From NCBI GenBank assembly GCA_019235595.1, contig JAFAKI010000031.1, positions 1 to 8,494 on the forward strand: a stretch of 8,494 nt of DNA. The letters run 5' to 3'. The notes under the pieces are model-generated. The model was not told where the DNA came from and made no database searches. It was given only the letters and a program-made list of their open reading frames with translations. Numbering within the stretch: position 1 is the stretch's first letter; every line of letters begins with the position of its first letter. The stretch is from Mucilaginibacter sp. Lineage in GTDB: Bacteria; Bacteroidota; Bacteroidia; Sphingobacteriales; Sphingobacteriaceae. Shown piece after piece: positions 1-6,883 of this stretch. The position numbers were made by a program, and so were the translations under genes.

Positions 1-2015
1 CTCTTATCGTTTTGTCGCTGATAAGTTTTAGAGTTCATTCTCAGCAATTATACGTTGGCACCAATTATCACCCCCACGATGATAAAAATTTTCAAAAATG
101 GAAAAGTGATATTGAATTAATGAAAAATGCCGGATTCAAGGTGGTGCGGATGGGACATTTGGCTTGGGACAGTTATGAACCATCGGAAGGCCATTTCGAT
201 TTTAAATGGTTTGACACAGTGATGAACTTAATGGATAAAGCCGGTATCAAAGTGATTTTAGATATTGCTATTCGTCCTGCACCCATCTGGTTGCACCATA
301 AATACCCCTCAATAAATATTGTTGACGCTAATGGAGACATGCATTATCCCAACCATCGTTATATGGAAGATGTGGGTGATCCAATGTATCAGAAGTATGC
401 TATCCAATATGCAGATGCGCTTACAAAACATTATGGCAAACACCCGGCTCTTTTAGCTTTCGGTATTGACAATGAATCCGGAGATGGCCCGATTTCCTAT
501 TCCGAGACAGTGCGGCAGCGATTTATTACCTGGTTAAAGGATAAATATTCAACTGTTGAAAATTTAAATAAGGCGTGGGCAACGCAACGCTGGTCAAGAA
601 GGATCAACCAGTTTGAAGAAATTGGTTTGCCCGTGGCGACCCACGATACTGATGTGCCGGAACGGATGCTTGATTTCAGGCGTTTTGTTTCTGACGAGGT
701 CAACGGTCTGCTTTTTAAAGTAATCGGAGTGGTTAATACCAACGCGCCGGATGCCTTAACCAATACCAATGCTTGGTATTATAGCCCTCTAAAATATTTT
801 GATTATTCAACGATGGCGTATTCAGGTAAAATGACACGGGAAGGAGCCGGCTTTTATCCCGGAAATTCACTGACAACGAATTGGGGTATTATGAATGCAT
901 TGTTTGGAATTTCCCGGATTCAATTTGAAAGCAAGACCCCCTTTTGGTGCAGCGAATTTACGACAATGACGGCAGTGCCCAACTCCATCAGAAAATCGGC
1001 CTATGCCACCCTGATGTATGGCAATCAGATGGTTTGCGGGTGGACCTGGCAAAGCATGCGGGCAGGGGAAGAACAATACCTGGAAGGGATGCTCGATTGG
1101 GATGGAATGCCCAACCGTAAATATGATGAATACAAGAAGATTGCTACTGAATTTAAAAAAATCGGAAAATTCTTTCCTTATAGACCGAATGCAGAAGTTG
1201 GTTTGGCATTCTCGTTTCCAAGTCAGATAGCCAGCAAATATTTCCCTGAGCGGCATGATGACCAATTGCAGGCATGCTGGAATTTATTTTATCAGCGGAA
1301 TATGGATGCCAATGTGGTTGAGATCAGTAAAAGCCCTTTAAATTATAAATTACTAATTGTGCCCGGCGTTACCGTTATGGATTCGCTTACGGCAAAAAAA
1401 ATCCGGGAATTTGTTTACAACGGCGGAACGGTGATCATGACTGCGAATTCTGCCGTGACAGACGAAAGCGGACAAGTTTTTTCTTCAACTCACCCCGGTT
1501 TGTTAGGAGATGTTTTCGGGATCCGGGTAGCGGGATATGAAGAAACCGAAAACTTTAACGAAATATCACCCCGCAATTTTAAAAATAAGGATATAGAAGT
1601 GAACTATGGCGGGAAAAATATTCAAACTGAATCCACCCGTTTTGATGTAATTTACCCTAAAGGCGCCAAGGTGGTTGGAAACATAACGAGTTTAGACAGA
1701 AACTACCCGATTATAACTACTCATAAATACGGCCGTGGCACGGCGATTTATTTAGGATTGCCTTCAAAAGCCGCATTAATGGAGCCATTGGTTGATAATC
1801 TTACAAGTTCGCTTTCTATTAAACAAGGCCCTGCGGTGCCTGAAGGGGTGATGGCCCGGTTTATTGATAAGAGCCACATCCTATATTTAAATCTCACTGG
1901 AAAGCCACAGAGCATCGATCCCAAACAGGCATCGAAAAGTATATTGTTTGATAAGGAATACACGGGAAGCTTTTCACTCCAGCCTTTTGAACCGGAGTTT
2001 ATTGAATTAAAATAG
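1..2015 (+). CDS. GH42-type beta-galactosidase, exported (5' end outside window)
   Basis: The protein is a retaining glycosidase of the GH42 beta-galactosidase type that would remove terminal beta-galactose from oligosaccharides, probably in the periplasm. The reading frame is open to the left edge: the first visible codons give LIVLSLISFRVHSQ, the end of a signal peptide, so the TTG at 12 is not the true start. Three parts follow in order: a TIM barrel over roughly the first 395 residues, a glutamine-amidotransferase-like trimerisation domain to about residue 600, and a small beta C-terminal domain. The likely acid/base is the Glu of FGIDNES (codon 474-476) and the likely nucleophile is the Glu of FWCSEF (codon 954-956). 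The usual N-terminal YxPE motif reads YHPH here. The cysteines that bind zinc in some GH42 enzymes are not evident. It lies 43 bases upstream of an esterase gene and is probably co-transcribed with it. Exact substrate is uncertain, since some GH42-like enzymes act on other beta-linked galactosides. Confidence 0.86.
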   Translation, partial: LIVLSLISFRVHSQQLYVGTNYHPHDDKNFQKWKSDIELMKNAGFKVVRMGHLAWDSYEPSEGHFDFKWFDTVMNLMDKAGIKVILDIAIRPAPIWLHHKYPSINIVDANGDMHYPNHRYMEDVGDPMYQKYAIQYADALTKHYGKHPALLAFGIDNESGDGPISYSETVRQRFITWLKDKYSTVENLNKAWATQRWSRRINQFEEIGLPVATHDTDVPERMLDFRRFVSDEVNGLLFKVIGVVNTNAPDALTNTNAWYYSPLKYFDYSTMAYSGKMTREGAGFYPGNSLTTNWGIMNALFGISRIQFESKTPFWCSEFTTMTAVPNSIRKSAYATLMYGNQMVCGWTWQSMRAGEEQYLEGMLDWDGMPNRKYDEYKKIATEFKKIGKFFPYRPNAEVGLAFSFPSQIASKYFPERHDDQLQACWNLFYQRNMDANVVEISKSPLNYKLLIVPGVTVMDSLTAKKIREFVYNGGTVIMTANSAVTDESGQVFSSTHPGLLGDVFGIRVAGYEETENFNEISPRNFKNKDIEVNYGGKNIQTESTRFDVIYPKGAKVVGNITSLDRNYPIITTHKYGRGTAIYLGLPSKAALMEPLVDNLTSSLSIKQGPAVPEGVMARFIDKSHILYLNLTGKPQSIDPKQASKSILFDKEYTGSFSLQPFEPEFIELK

Positions 2016-2058
2016 ATTCGAGAGGCGATAACGTCCATAATTCATCAGAAAAAACTTT

Positions 2059-2961
2059 ATGAAAATATTTGCCCTGGCAGCAATATTTAGTGGCTGGCTC
2101 ACTCATTCATTTGCGCAAATACCCATGCCGCTATACCCAGATAAAATCCCCAATTCAAAACCTGCGCCTTCAATCTATCGGGAAGGACTTAACGAATGGC
2201 GCTGCGTCACAAACGTTTCTATCCCTACGCTTACGCCCTTTTTGTTAAAAGACGGCTTGACACACACGGCTGTGTTAGTCATTCCTGGTGGGGGGTACTC
2301 AGGCGTCGCTACAGGGCATGAGGGCGATTCAATAGCATGCGCTTTCAACAAAATCGGTGTTAATGCCTTTGTATTGAAATACCGCCTGCCCGATGACACC
2401 ATCATGATTGACAAAACCATCGGTCCGTTGCAGGATGCGCAATCGGCGTTGTTAATGATACGTGAAAACGCAAACCAATGGAATATAAATCCGGCAAAGG
2501 TGGGCGTGATCGGCTTCTCGGCTGGCGGACATTTGGCGTCAACCCTAGGTACACACTTTAATAAGCCGGTCATAAAGAATGTTGGCAAAATCAGCCTCCG
2601 CCCTGATTTTATGGCGTTGATATACCCGGTTATCACTTTCGGAAAATTCGCGCATATAGGCTCACGCGAGAACTTGATCGGCAAAAATCCATCGCAACAA
2701 CTTATCGACCTTTATAGCAACGAAAAGCAAGTAACCGGCGCAACGCCCCCTACTTTCCTGGTGCATGCTGAAGACGATAACGTTGTTCGTGTAGAAAACA
2801 CCCTGTTGTTTTATGATGAACTGTTGAAAAATCAAGTTAAAGGTGAGATGCATATCTATACGAGTGGCGGACATGGTTTTGGTTTGTACAATTCGACTAC
2901 TCGCGATTACTGGTTCGACAGGTTGAAGGAATGGATGGATGCTAATGGCTGGTTGAAGTAA
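2059..2961 (+). CDS. Secreted alpha/beta-hydrolase esterase (acetyl-xylan-esterase-like)
   Basis: This is a 300-residue serine hydrolase of the kind found in polysaccharide-utilisation loci of Bacteroidota, where relatives remove acetyl or feruloyl groups from hemicellulose or pectin. Residues 1-20 form a signal peptide ending SFAQ, so it acts in the periplasm or outside the cell. The opening LYPDKIPNSK segment is typical of this esterase group. Visible catalytic features are the oxyanion loop PGGGYSG (from residue 76), the nucleophile elbow GFSAGG with Ser154, the acid Asp240 in HAEDDNVV, and His272 in GGHGFG. All three triad residues are present and the length is normal, so it looks active. 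The ATG at 2059 is preferred because it directly precedes the signal peptide; there is no clear Shine-Dalgarno sequence, which is usual in this phylum. The short gap after the GH42 gene suggests one transcript. Some relatives are annotated as xylanase; nothing here supports glycosidase activity. Confidence 0.85.
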   Translation: MKIFALAAIFSGWLTHSFAQIPMPLYPDKIPNSKPAPSIYREGLNEWRCVTNVSIPTLTPFLLKDGLTHTAVLVIPGGGYSGVATGHEGDSIACAFNKIGVNAFVLKYRLPDDTIMIDKTIGPLQDAQSALLMIRENANQWNINPAKVGVIGFSAGGHLASTLGTHFNKPVIKNVGKISLRPDFMALIYPVITFGKFAHIGSRENLIGKNPSQQLIDLYSNEKQVTGATPPTFLVHAEDDNVVRVENTLLFYDELLKNQVKGEMHIYTSGGHGFGLYNSTTRDYWFDRLKEWMDANGWLK

Positions 2962-2975
2962 TCGCCCGAATATGG

Positions 2976-3020
2976 ATGCAAAAGCTTAGGCATCAATCAA
3001 AAACGTTAAGCTTTTTGCAT
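2976..3020. terminator. AT-rich hairpin between the two esterase genes, possible terminator
   Basis: The arms ATGCAAAAGCTTA (2976-2988) and TAAGCTTTTTGCAT (3007-3020) are complementary with one extra base bulged in the right arm, around an 18-base loop. It begins 14 bases after the stop of the upstream esterase, a normal place for a terminator or a mRNA-stabilising 3' structure. No clear T-run follows the right arm, so termination is an inference; an inverted-repeat protein-binding site is also possible. Confidence 0.4.
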
Positions 3021-3106
3021 GTTGGACAACTGGTATTAGTGAAATGCCAATTTAAATGCTGATAATAGAAATATAGTTTGGAGACAATAAGAAATCGCAC
3101 AAAAGT

Positions 3107-4647
3107 ATGATACGCTTATATTTTTTTCTCGGGCTGATGCTTACAACAACGGCCGCTTGCGCACAATTGGAAATTGCAAAAGTGGAAGAAGGTGTTTTGA
3201 GGGGGGCTTATGAGCAAGGCCTGTCCATTTATAAGGGCGTACCTTTTGCAGTGCCGCCGGTGGGTGAGTTGCGCTGGCGTCCTCCGCAGCCGCCGGCGAA
3301 ATGGCCGGGTATACGCGATGCAAAAAAATTTGCTCCTGCGCCCATGCAAAGCGGCAACCCACTATCCGGTAAAAGCGAAGATTGTTTGTATCTCAATATC
3401 TGGTCTCCGGCTAAATCTGCCGGTGAAAACATGCCTGTTTTGGTGTGGATACACGGCGGGGCGTTTAATGCCGGAGCTACCTCTGACCCTGCTTACGATT
3501 GCGCGGAACTTGCTAAAAGAGGTCTTGTAATGGTAAGCATTGCCTATCGCGTCGGGCAGCTTGGCTTCCTGGCCCATCCGGACCTTAGTGCCGAAAGTCC
3601 TGAGCATGCTTCGGGGAACTATGGGTTACTTGATATGATCGCAGCTCTTAAATGGATTCGAAAAAACATTGCGGCATTTGGTGGTAATCCTGAAAAAGTG
3701 ACGATTATGGGCGAGTCGGCTAGTGGTATTGCCGTAAGTATGCTTTGTGCGTCGCCATTGGCTAAAGGATTGTTTAGAGGCGCCATTTCTGAAAGTGGCG
3801 GTTCTTTCGGCCCTGCACGCCGTGTTATGTATCCCGGCGAAAATTTGAAACGTTTGCCGGATGCGGAAATGGCAGGCACCGACTATCTAAAGTCCACAGG
3901 GTTAACCTCGATCGCCGATTTGCGGAAGGTTGATGCTGATAAACTACCTTCAATTCGCGGGCTTGCCTGGCCCATTATTGACAGTTGGGTAATACCGGAT
4001 GACCAGTACAAGCTATATGAATCCGGGCAATTTAACAAGATTCCAGTCCTCATAGGATACAACTCCGATGAGGGAGCCAGTTTTTCACCGCCGAAAACCA
4101 AAGAGGAGTATGAAGCCGGGTTACATAACCGTTATGGTAAGTTTGCAGACACACTGTACAAAGCATAGGTGCGGGCCCTGTTCAGAAAACGGCGCGTGAC
4201 CTTACTCGTGATGCCGCTTTTGGCTGGCATACCTGGACCTGGGCCAGATTGCAATCCGAAAAAAGCAAATCGAAAGTTTTTTTCTATTATTTTGACCGGC
4301 ACCCGGATTATCCGCAAACATCTGACAGAGCAGGTTACGGTTCGCCACATGCACAAGAGGTAGCATATGTCTTCGGCCATCTTAATGTCGGCAATAAAGA
4401 AACTACCAATACAGATATCGCTATATCAGATGCCATGGGCACTTATTGGGCCAATTTTGCCAAGTACGGGGATCCCAACGGGGTAGGGTTGCCGAAATGG
4501 CTTCCTTTTGACGGTACTAATCCGGCGGTAATGTACTTTGACCAAAAACCACATATAAGCACAGTTCCCAGTGTTTCATCCTTACATGTGCTCGATGCTT
4601 ATTTCAGATGGCGGCGTTCTCCTGACGGGGAGTCCTGGGCGAAATAA
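3107..4647 (+). pseudogene. Type-B carboxylesterase, interrupted by a single-base frameshift
   Basis: The gene belongs to the carboxylesterase/cholinesterase family (PF00135), exported serine esterases of broad ester specificity. The first frame runs from ATG 3107 through a signal peptide (ends AACAQ) to a stop at 4166-4168, after 353 residues. The family match continues at once in the frame one base back (about 4168-4647), from GAGPVQKTARDLTRDAAFGW to the usual end RWRRSPDGESWAK. Restoring one missing base near 4166-4167 would give about 513 residues, a normal length. The nucleophile Ser204 and acid Glu322 (in NSDEG) lie in the first part, but the catalytic His (SPHAQE, codon 4348-4350) lies after the shift, so the 353-residue product should be inactive. 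No slippery heptamer is seen, which argues against programmed frameshifting. The elbow reads GESASG instead of the family's GESAG. It may be a real pseudogene or an assembly or sequencing error. Confidence 0.85.
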
Positions 4648-4762
4648 CAGGTTCTGGGATTATTTGGACCTTAACGCTTACTCATCAGCGTTAACAAGCG
4701 GATTTAAAATATCGGTGCCGCCGCGAACAGTTATTTATATAGTTGCAGCGAGAAAGACGTGA
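4648..4762 (+). pseudogene. Possible C-terminal remnant of an unidentified secreted protein
   Basis: Directly after the carboxylesterase stop, the frame starting at 4649 is open to a TGA at 4760-4762 and ends ISVPPRTVIYIVAARKT. The alternating hydrophobic pattern with a PPRTV turn resembles the last beta strands of the C-terminal sandwich found in several glycoside hydrolases. No start codon, signal peptide or catalytic domain comes before it, and upstream the same frame runs antiparallel to sense inside the carboxylesterase. It could therefore be the stub left by a deletion that brought the two together. It may also be a chance open frame: the stretch is only about 37 codons and the resemblance was judged by eye. 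Confidence 0.3.
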
Positions 4763-4788
4763 TCCTGGAAGTATTCGGTATAAATTTG

Positions 4789-4817
4789 ATGGGCGGGTTC
4801 AATAAAAACCCGTCCAT
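4789..4817. terminator. Bidirectional terminator hairpin between convergent gene sets
   Basis: The arms ATGGGCGGGTT (4789-4799) and AACCCGTCCAT (4807-4817) pair over 11 positions with one G-U wobble around a 7-base loop. The hairpin lies between the last + strand gene and the end of the - strand fucosidase, where a shared terminator is expected. T-rich but interrupted sequence follows on the + strand, and CAAATTTATA follows on the - strand, so the U-tracts are imperfect in both directions. Confidence 0.7.
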
Positions 4818-4842
4818 TCTATTCCGGTTGGTTTTAAGTGCT

Positions 4843-6477
4843 TTATGAAAAAATTTTGATCGCATTCGCGAAGGTCAGGCCATCAGCACCTTTTTCAGGT
4901 AACGAAATAAGCAGGCCATTTTCATTTCTTTCAAAAGTTAATGACTGTTTTGTTGGCAACCATTCTACCTTTTGAATTGGTTTTGGAAAGTGTTCGCTAT
5001 TCTTGGCCAAGCTTTTTATGACCAGTTTTCCGTCTTCGGGCCAGCCCATTGCGGTTGCATAGAGGGCATCGCCTTTTGTTGCAAAGCGAATGTCTTCATG
5101 TGTAAGCTGTTTGCCTTTTCCTTCATTGAAGCCGGGGCCATTCAATTGCGCAACTGCTTGTTGTGCGGGTCCTTCACCAAATATTTTCCATGGTCTTGTC
5201 CCATAAATACTTTCACTGTTTACTTTCATCCATTTGCCGATCCCATCAACTACTTTTCTTTCTTTTTCGTCTATTGTCCCATCGCCGCGAACCGGAATGT
5301 TCAGCATCAGGTTGCCATTTTTGCTGACAATATCAACTAATGTTTGAATCACGGTTTCGGTTGTTTTGTATCCACCGCGTTCATATAATGCACGATTATA
5401 GTGCCAGTCACCTATACAGGTGTCTGTTTGCCACGGGAGTGGTTGAATTTCGTTGGCGTGGCCTCTTTCAAGGTCCCAAACCATTGCCTTGCGTTGGTTC
5501 TCATCTAATATTTTTGCATTAACCACGGCGCGAAGCTCCCCATGCTCTTTAATGCTCTTGTTATACAAGTGAGCAGCGATTTTTAAGCCGACATCGCTAA
5601 CAGGCCATAGCGGCAAATGCGAATCATCGAAATAAACTACATCGGGGTTATATTTATTAATAAGCTCGATTGTGCGGTTGTAAAATTTTTCGCAATAGGC
5701 TTGCGACGGCCAGTACTTCTTATTTTCCCAATCCCAGTTCCAGCCCTGGCTCACTTCATGATTTTGAGCATACAATTCCTGTGGATCTAACCCGTCCCAC
5801 CAGGCACCCTTGCCATTGGCTCTGGTGATATTGCCATCGTACGGAACACCTGCAAACGGGCCGCTTTTATCCGAACCCTGTGAGGTTTCGTAAAACATCC
5901 AGGCATGCGATGCGTGAACACTTACGCCAAAGGGGAGCTCATTATTCCGCGCTGCTTTTGCCCAGCCACCGATCAAATCTTTCTTCGGGCCAATTTTAGT
6001 GGAGTTCCAGGAACTCTGATATTTACTATCATATAAGTCAAAATTGTCATGGTGGTTGGCAAGCGCCATGAAGTATTTTGCACCCGCGCTTTTATATAAG
6101 CCTACTAATTCTTCAGGATTCCAGTTTTCAGCCTTCCATACATTGATCACATCTTTAAATCCAAACTTTGAGGGATGACCATATTTTTGAAGATGAATTT
6201 TATATTGCTCAGAACCTTCCTGATACATACCTCTGGCATACCAGTCACCGGCTTCAGGTTGACATTGCGGCCCCCAATGCGCCCACATGCCGAATTTGGC
6301 ATCACGAAACCACTCCGGCGTTTGATAAGTTTGCAAGGATTCCCAGGTCGGCTTAAATGGTCCGGTTGCCGTTGGCTCATTTAATTGACTGTCATAAAAA
6401 TTTTTGCCAAATGCCCTTGATAACCATAATGAGGACAGCGTGGCAGCCGTTCCTTTAATTAATGCTCTACGTTTCAT
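4843..6477 (-). CDS. GH29 alpha-L-fucosidase with Tat-type signal peptide
   Basis: The protein (544 residues) is a GH29 retaining exo-alpha-L-fucosidase that releases L-fucose from glycan ends. The N-terminus MKRRALIKG followed by a hydrophobic run fits a twin-arginine signal peptide, so it is probably exported folded to the periplasm. Family landmarks are WFRDAKFGMWAHWG (56-69), HHDNFDLYDSKY (142-153), VVYFDDSHLPLW (280-291), and the PWQTDTCIGDWHY stretch (348-360). The nucleophile is most likely Asp284 by analogy with the family; the acid/base is not certain, with Glu337 in DLERG a candidate. HHDNF replaces the more common HHDGF. The region after about residue 430 looks like a C-terminal beta domain. 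ATG 6477 is chosen because it directly precedes the Tat motif; the leader is A-rich without a clear Shine-Dalgarno. It is the last gene of the - strand unit, 41 bases after the mutarotase, and its neighbours would catabolise the fucose it releases. Confidence 0.92.
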   Translation of the reverse strand: MKRRALIKGTAATLSSLWLSRAFGKNFYDSQLNEPTATGPFKPTWESLQTYQTPEWFRDAKFGMWAHWGPQCQPEAGDWYARGMYQEGSEQYKIHLQKYGHPSKFGFKDVINVWKAENWNPEELVGLYKSAGAKYFMALANHHDNFDLYDSKYQSSWNSTKIGPKKDLIGGWAKAARNNELPFGVSVHASHAWMFYETSQGSDKSGPFAGVPYDGNITRANGKGAWWDGLDPQELYAQNHEVSQGWNWDWENKKYWPSQAYCEKFYNRTIELINKYNPDVVYFDDSHLPLWPVSDVGLKIAAHLYNKSIKEHGELRAVVNAKILDENQRKAMVWDLERGHANEIQPLPWQTDTCIGDWHYNRALYERGGYKTTETVIQTLVDIVSKNGNLMLNIPVRGDGTIDEKERKVVDGIGKWMKVNSESIYGTRPWKIFGEGPAQQAVAQLNGPGFNEGKGKQLTHEDIRFATKGDALYATAMGWPEDGKLVIKSLAKNSEHFPKPIQKVEWLPTKQSLTFERNENGLLISLPEKGADGLTFANAIKIFS

Positions 6478-6518
6478 TTTAAAAAATTTATAAGTGCTTA
6501 TCAGTTGATCAGCTATTA

Positions 6519-6854
6519 TTACAGTTCAAAGATTTTATCCATCAGAACCCATTTTTCGCCTTCTTTTGCCCAAGGCAACGGCTGCTGAAACTTCCACATC
6601 AATTGTTCCCATTCCTGGACTTTTTGATTAGAATTGTCCATAGCCGCTTTATGTTCGAAACTAAATTGATCATCAGTTTCCATGATCATGAACAGCCGGT
6701 TGCCAGTTCGGTGAATCTCCATATTGGTGATCCCTGAGTCGGTAATACTTTTCGTTATTTCTGGCCATGCGTTCTCTTTTTTATGCCATTTTTCATATTC
6801 CGCAATTAATTCCGGATCATCGTTCAAGTCGACAGCCAGGCAGTACTTTTTCAT
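6519..6854 (-). CDS. RhaM-type (DUF718) L-fucose/L-rhamnose mutarotase
   Basis: This 111-residue cytoplasmic protein belongs to the L-rhamnose mutarotase family (PF05336), small dimeric ferredoxin-like proteins that interconvert alpha and beta anomers of deoxy sugars. Family marks are Tyr20 and His24 in EYEKWHKKENAWPEI, the WPE at 30-32, the core strand NRLFMIMET, and the C-terminal QPLPWAKEGEKWVLMDKIFEL. His24 and Tyr20 correspond to the residues implicated in catalysis in the E. coli enzyme. The length is normal and there is no signal peptide. It sits between a sugar dehydrogenase and the alpha-L-fucosidase (29 and 41 base gaps), so L-fucose is the more likely substrate here than L-rhamnose; this is inferred from context because the sequence alone does not separate them. 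It is unrelated in sequence to FucU. No gene symbol is given for that reason. Confidence 0.88.
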   Translation of the reverse strand: MKKYCLAVDLNDDPELIAEYEKWHKKENAWPEITKSITDSGITNMEIHRTGNRLFMIMETDDQFSFEHKAAMDNSNQKVQEWEQLMWKFQQPLPWAKEGEKWVLMDKIFEL

Positions 6855-6883
6855 TTTATAGTTTTTAATAGTGACTGATTTTT

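Noticed and set aside
12..14. TTG at 12 as the start of the GH42 gene
   Set aside because: Codons upstream of it (Leu-Ile-Val) extend a hydrophobic signal-peptide core to the window edge, so the real start is outside.
2175..2684. 169-codon open frame on the - strand inside the acetyl-esterase-like gene
   Set aside because: It is fully antisense to a gene with an intact signal peptide and catalytic triad, and is rich in proline and cysteine without any domain.
3060..3106. Bacteroidota-type promoter (TTTG near -33, TAnnTTTG near -7) ahead of the carboxylesterase
   Set aside because: ATAGTTTG at about 3073-3080 has the wrong spacing between TA and TTTG, and no matching upstream TTTG element is seen at the right distance.
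3210..3530. 106-codon open frame overlapping the carboxylesterase
   Set aside because: The stretch is locally GC-rich (42 of 60 bases at 3241-3300 are G or C), which opens extra frames on both strands; the carboxylesterase frame carries the family motifs.
4155..4170. Programmed -1 ribosomal frameshift in the carboxylesterase
   Set aside because: No X XXY YYZ heptamer is present at TACAAAGCATAG, and this esterase family is not known to use recoding; a base loss or sequence error is simpler.
4671..4694. Perfect 7-base inverted repeat TTAACGC / GCGTTAA with a 10-base loop
   Set aside because: It is short, has no following T-run, and lies in the possible coding remnant; the nearby 4789-4817 hairpin is a much better terminator.
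4972..5340. 122-codon open frame on the + strand inside the fucosidase
   Set aside because: It is antisense to a well-supported GH29 gene, cysteine- and phenylalanine-rich in the way antisense frames are, and matches no family I recognise.
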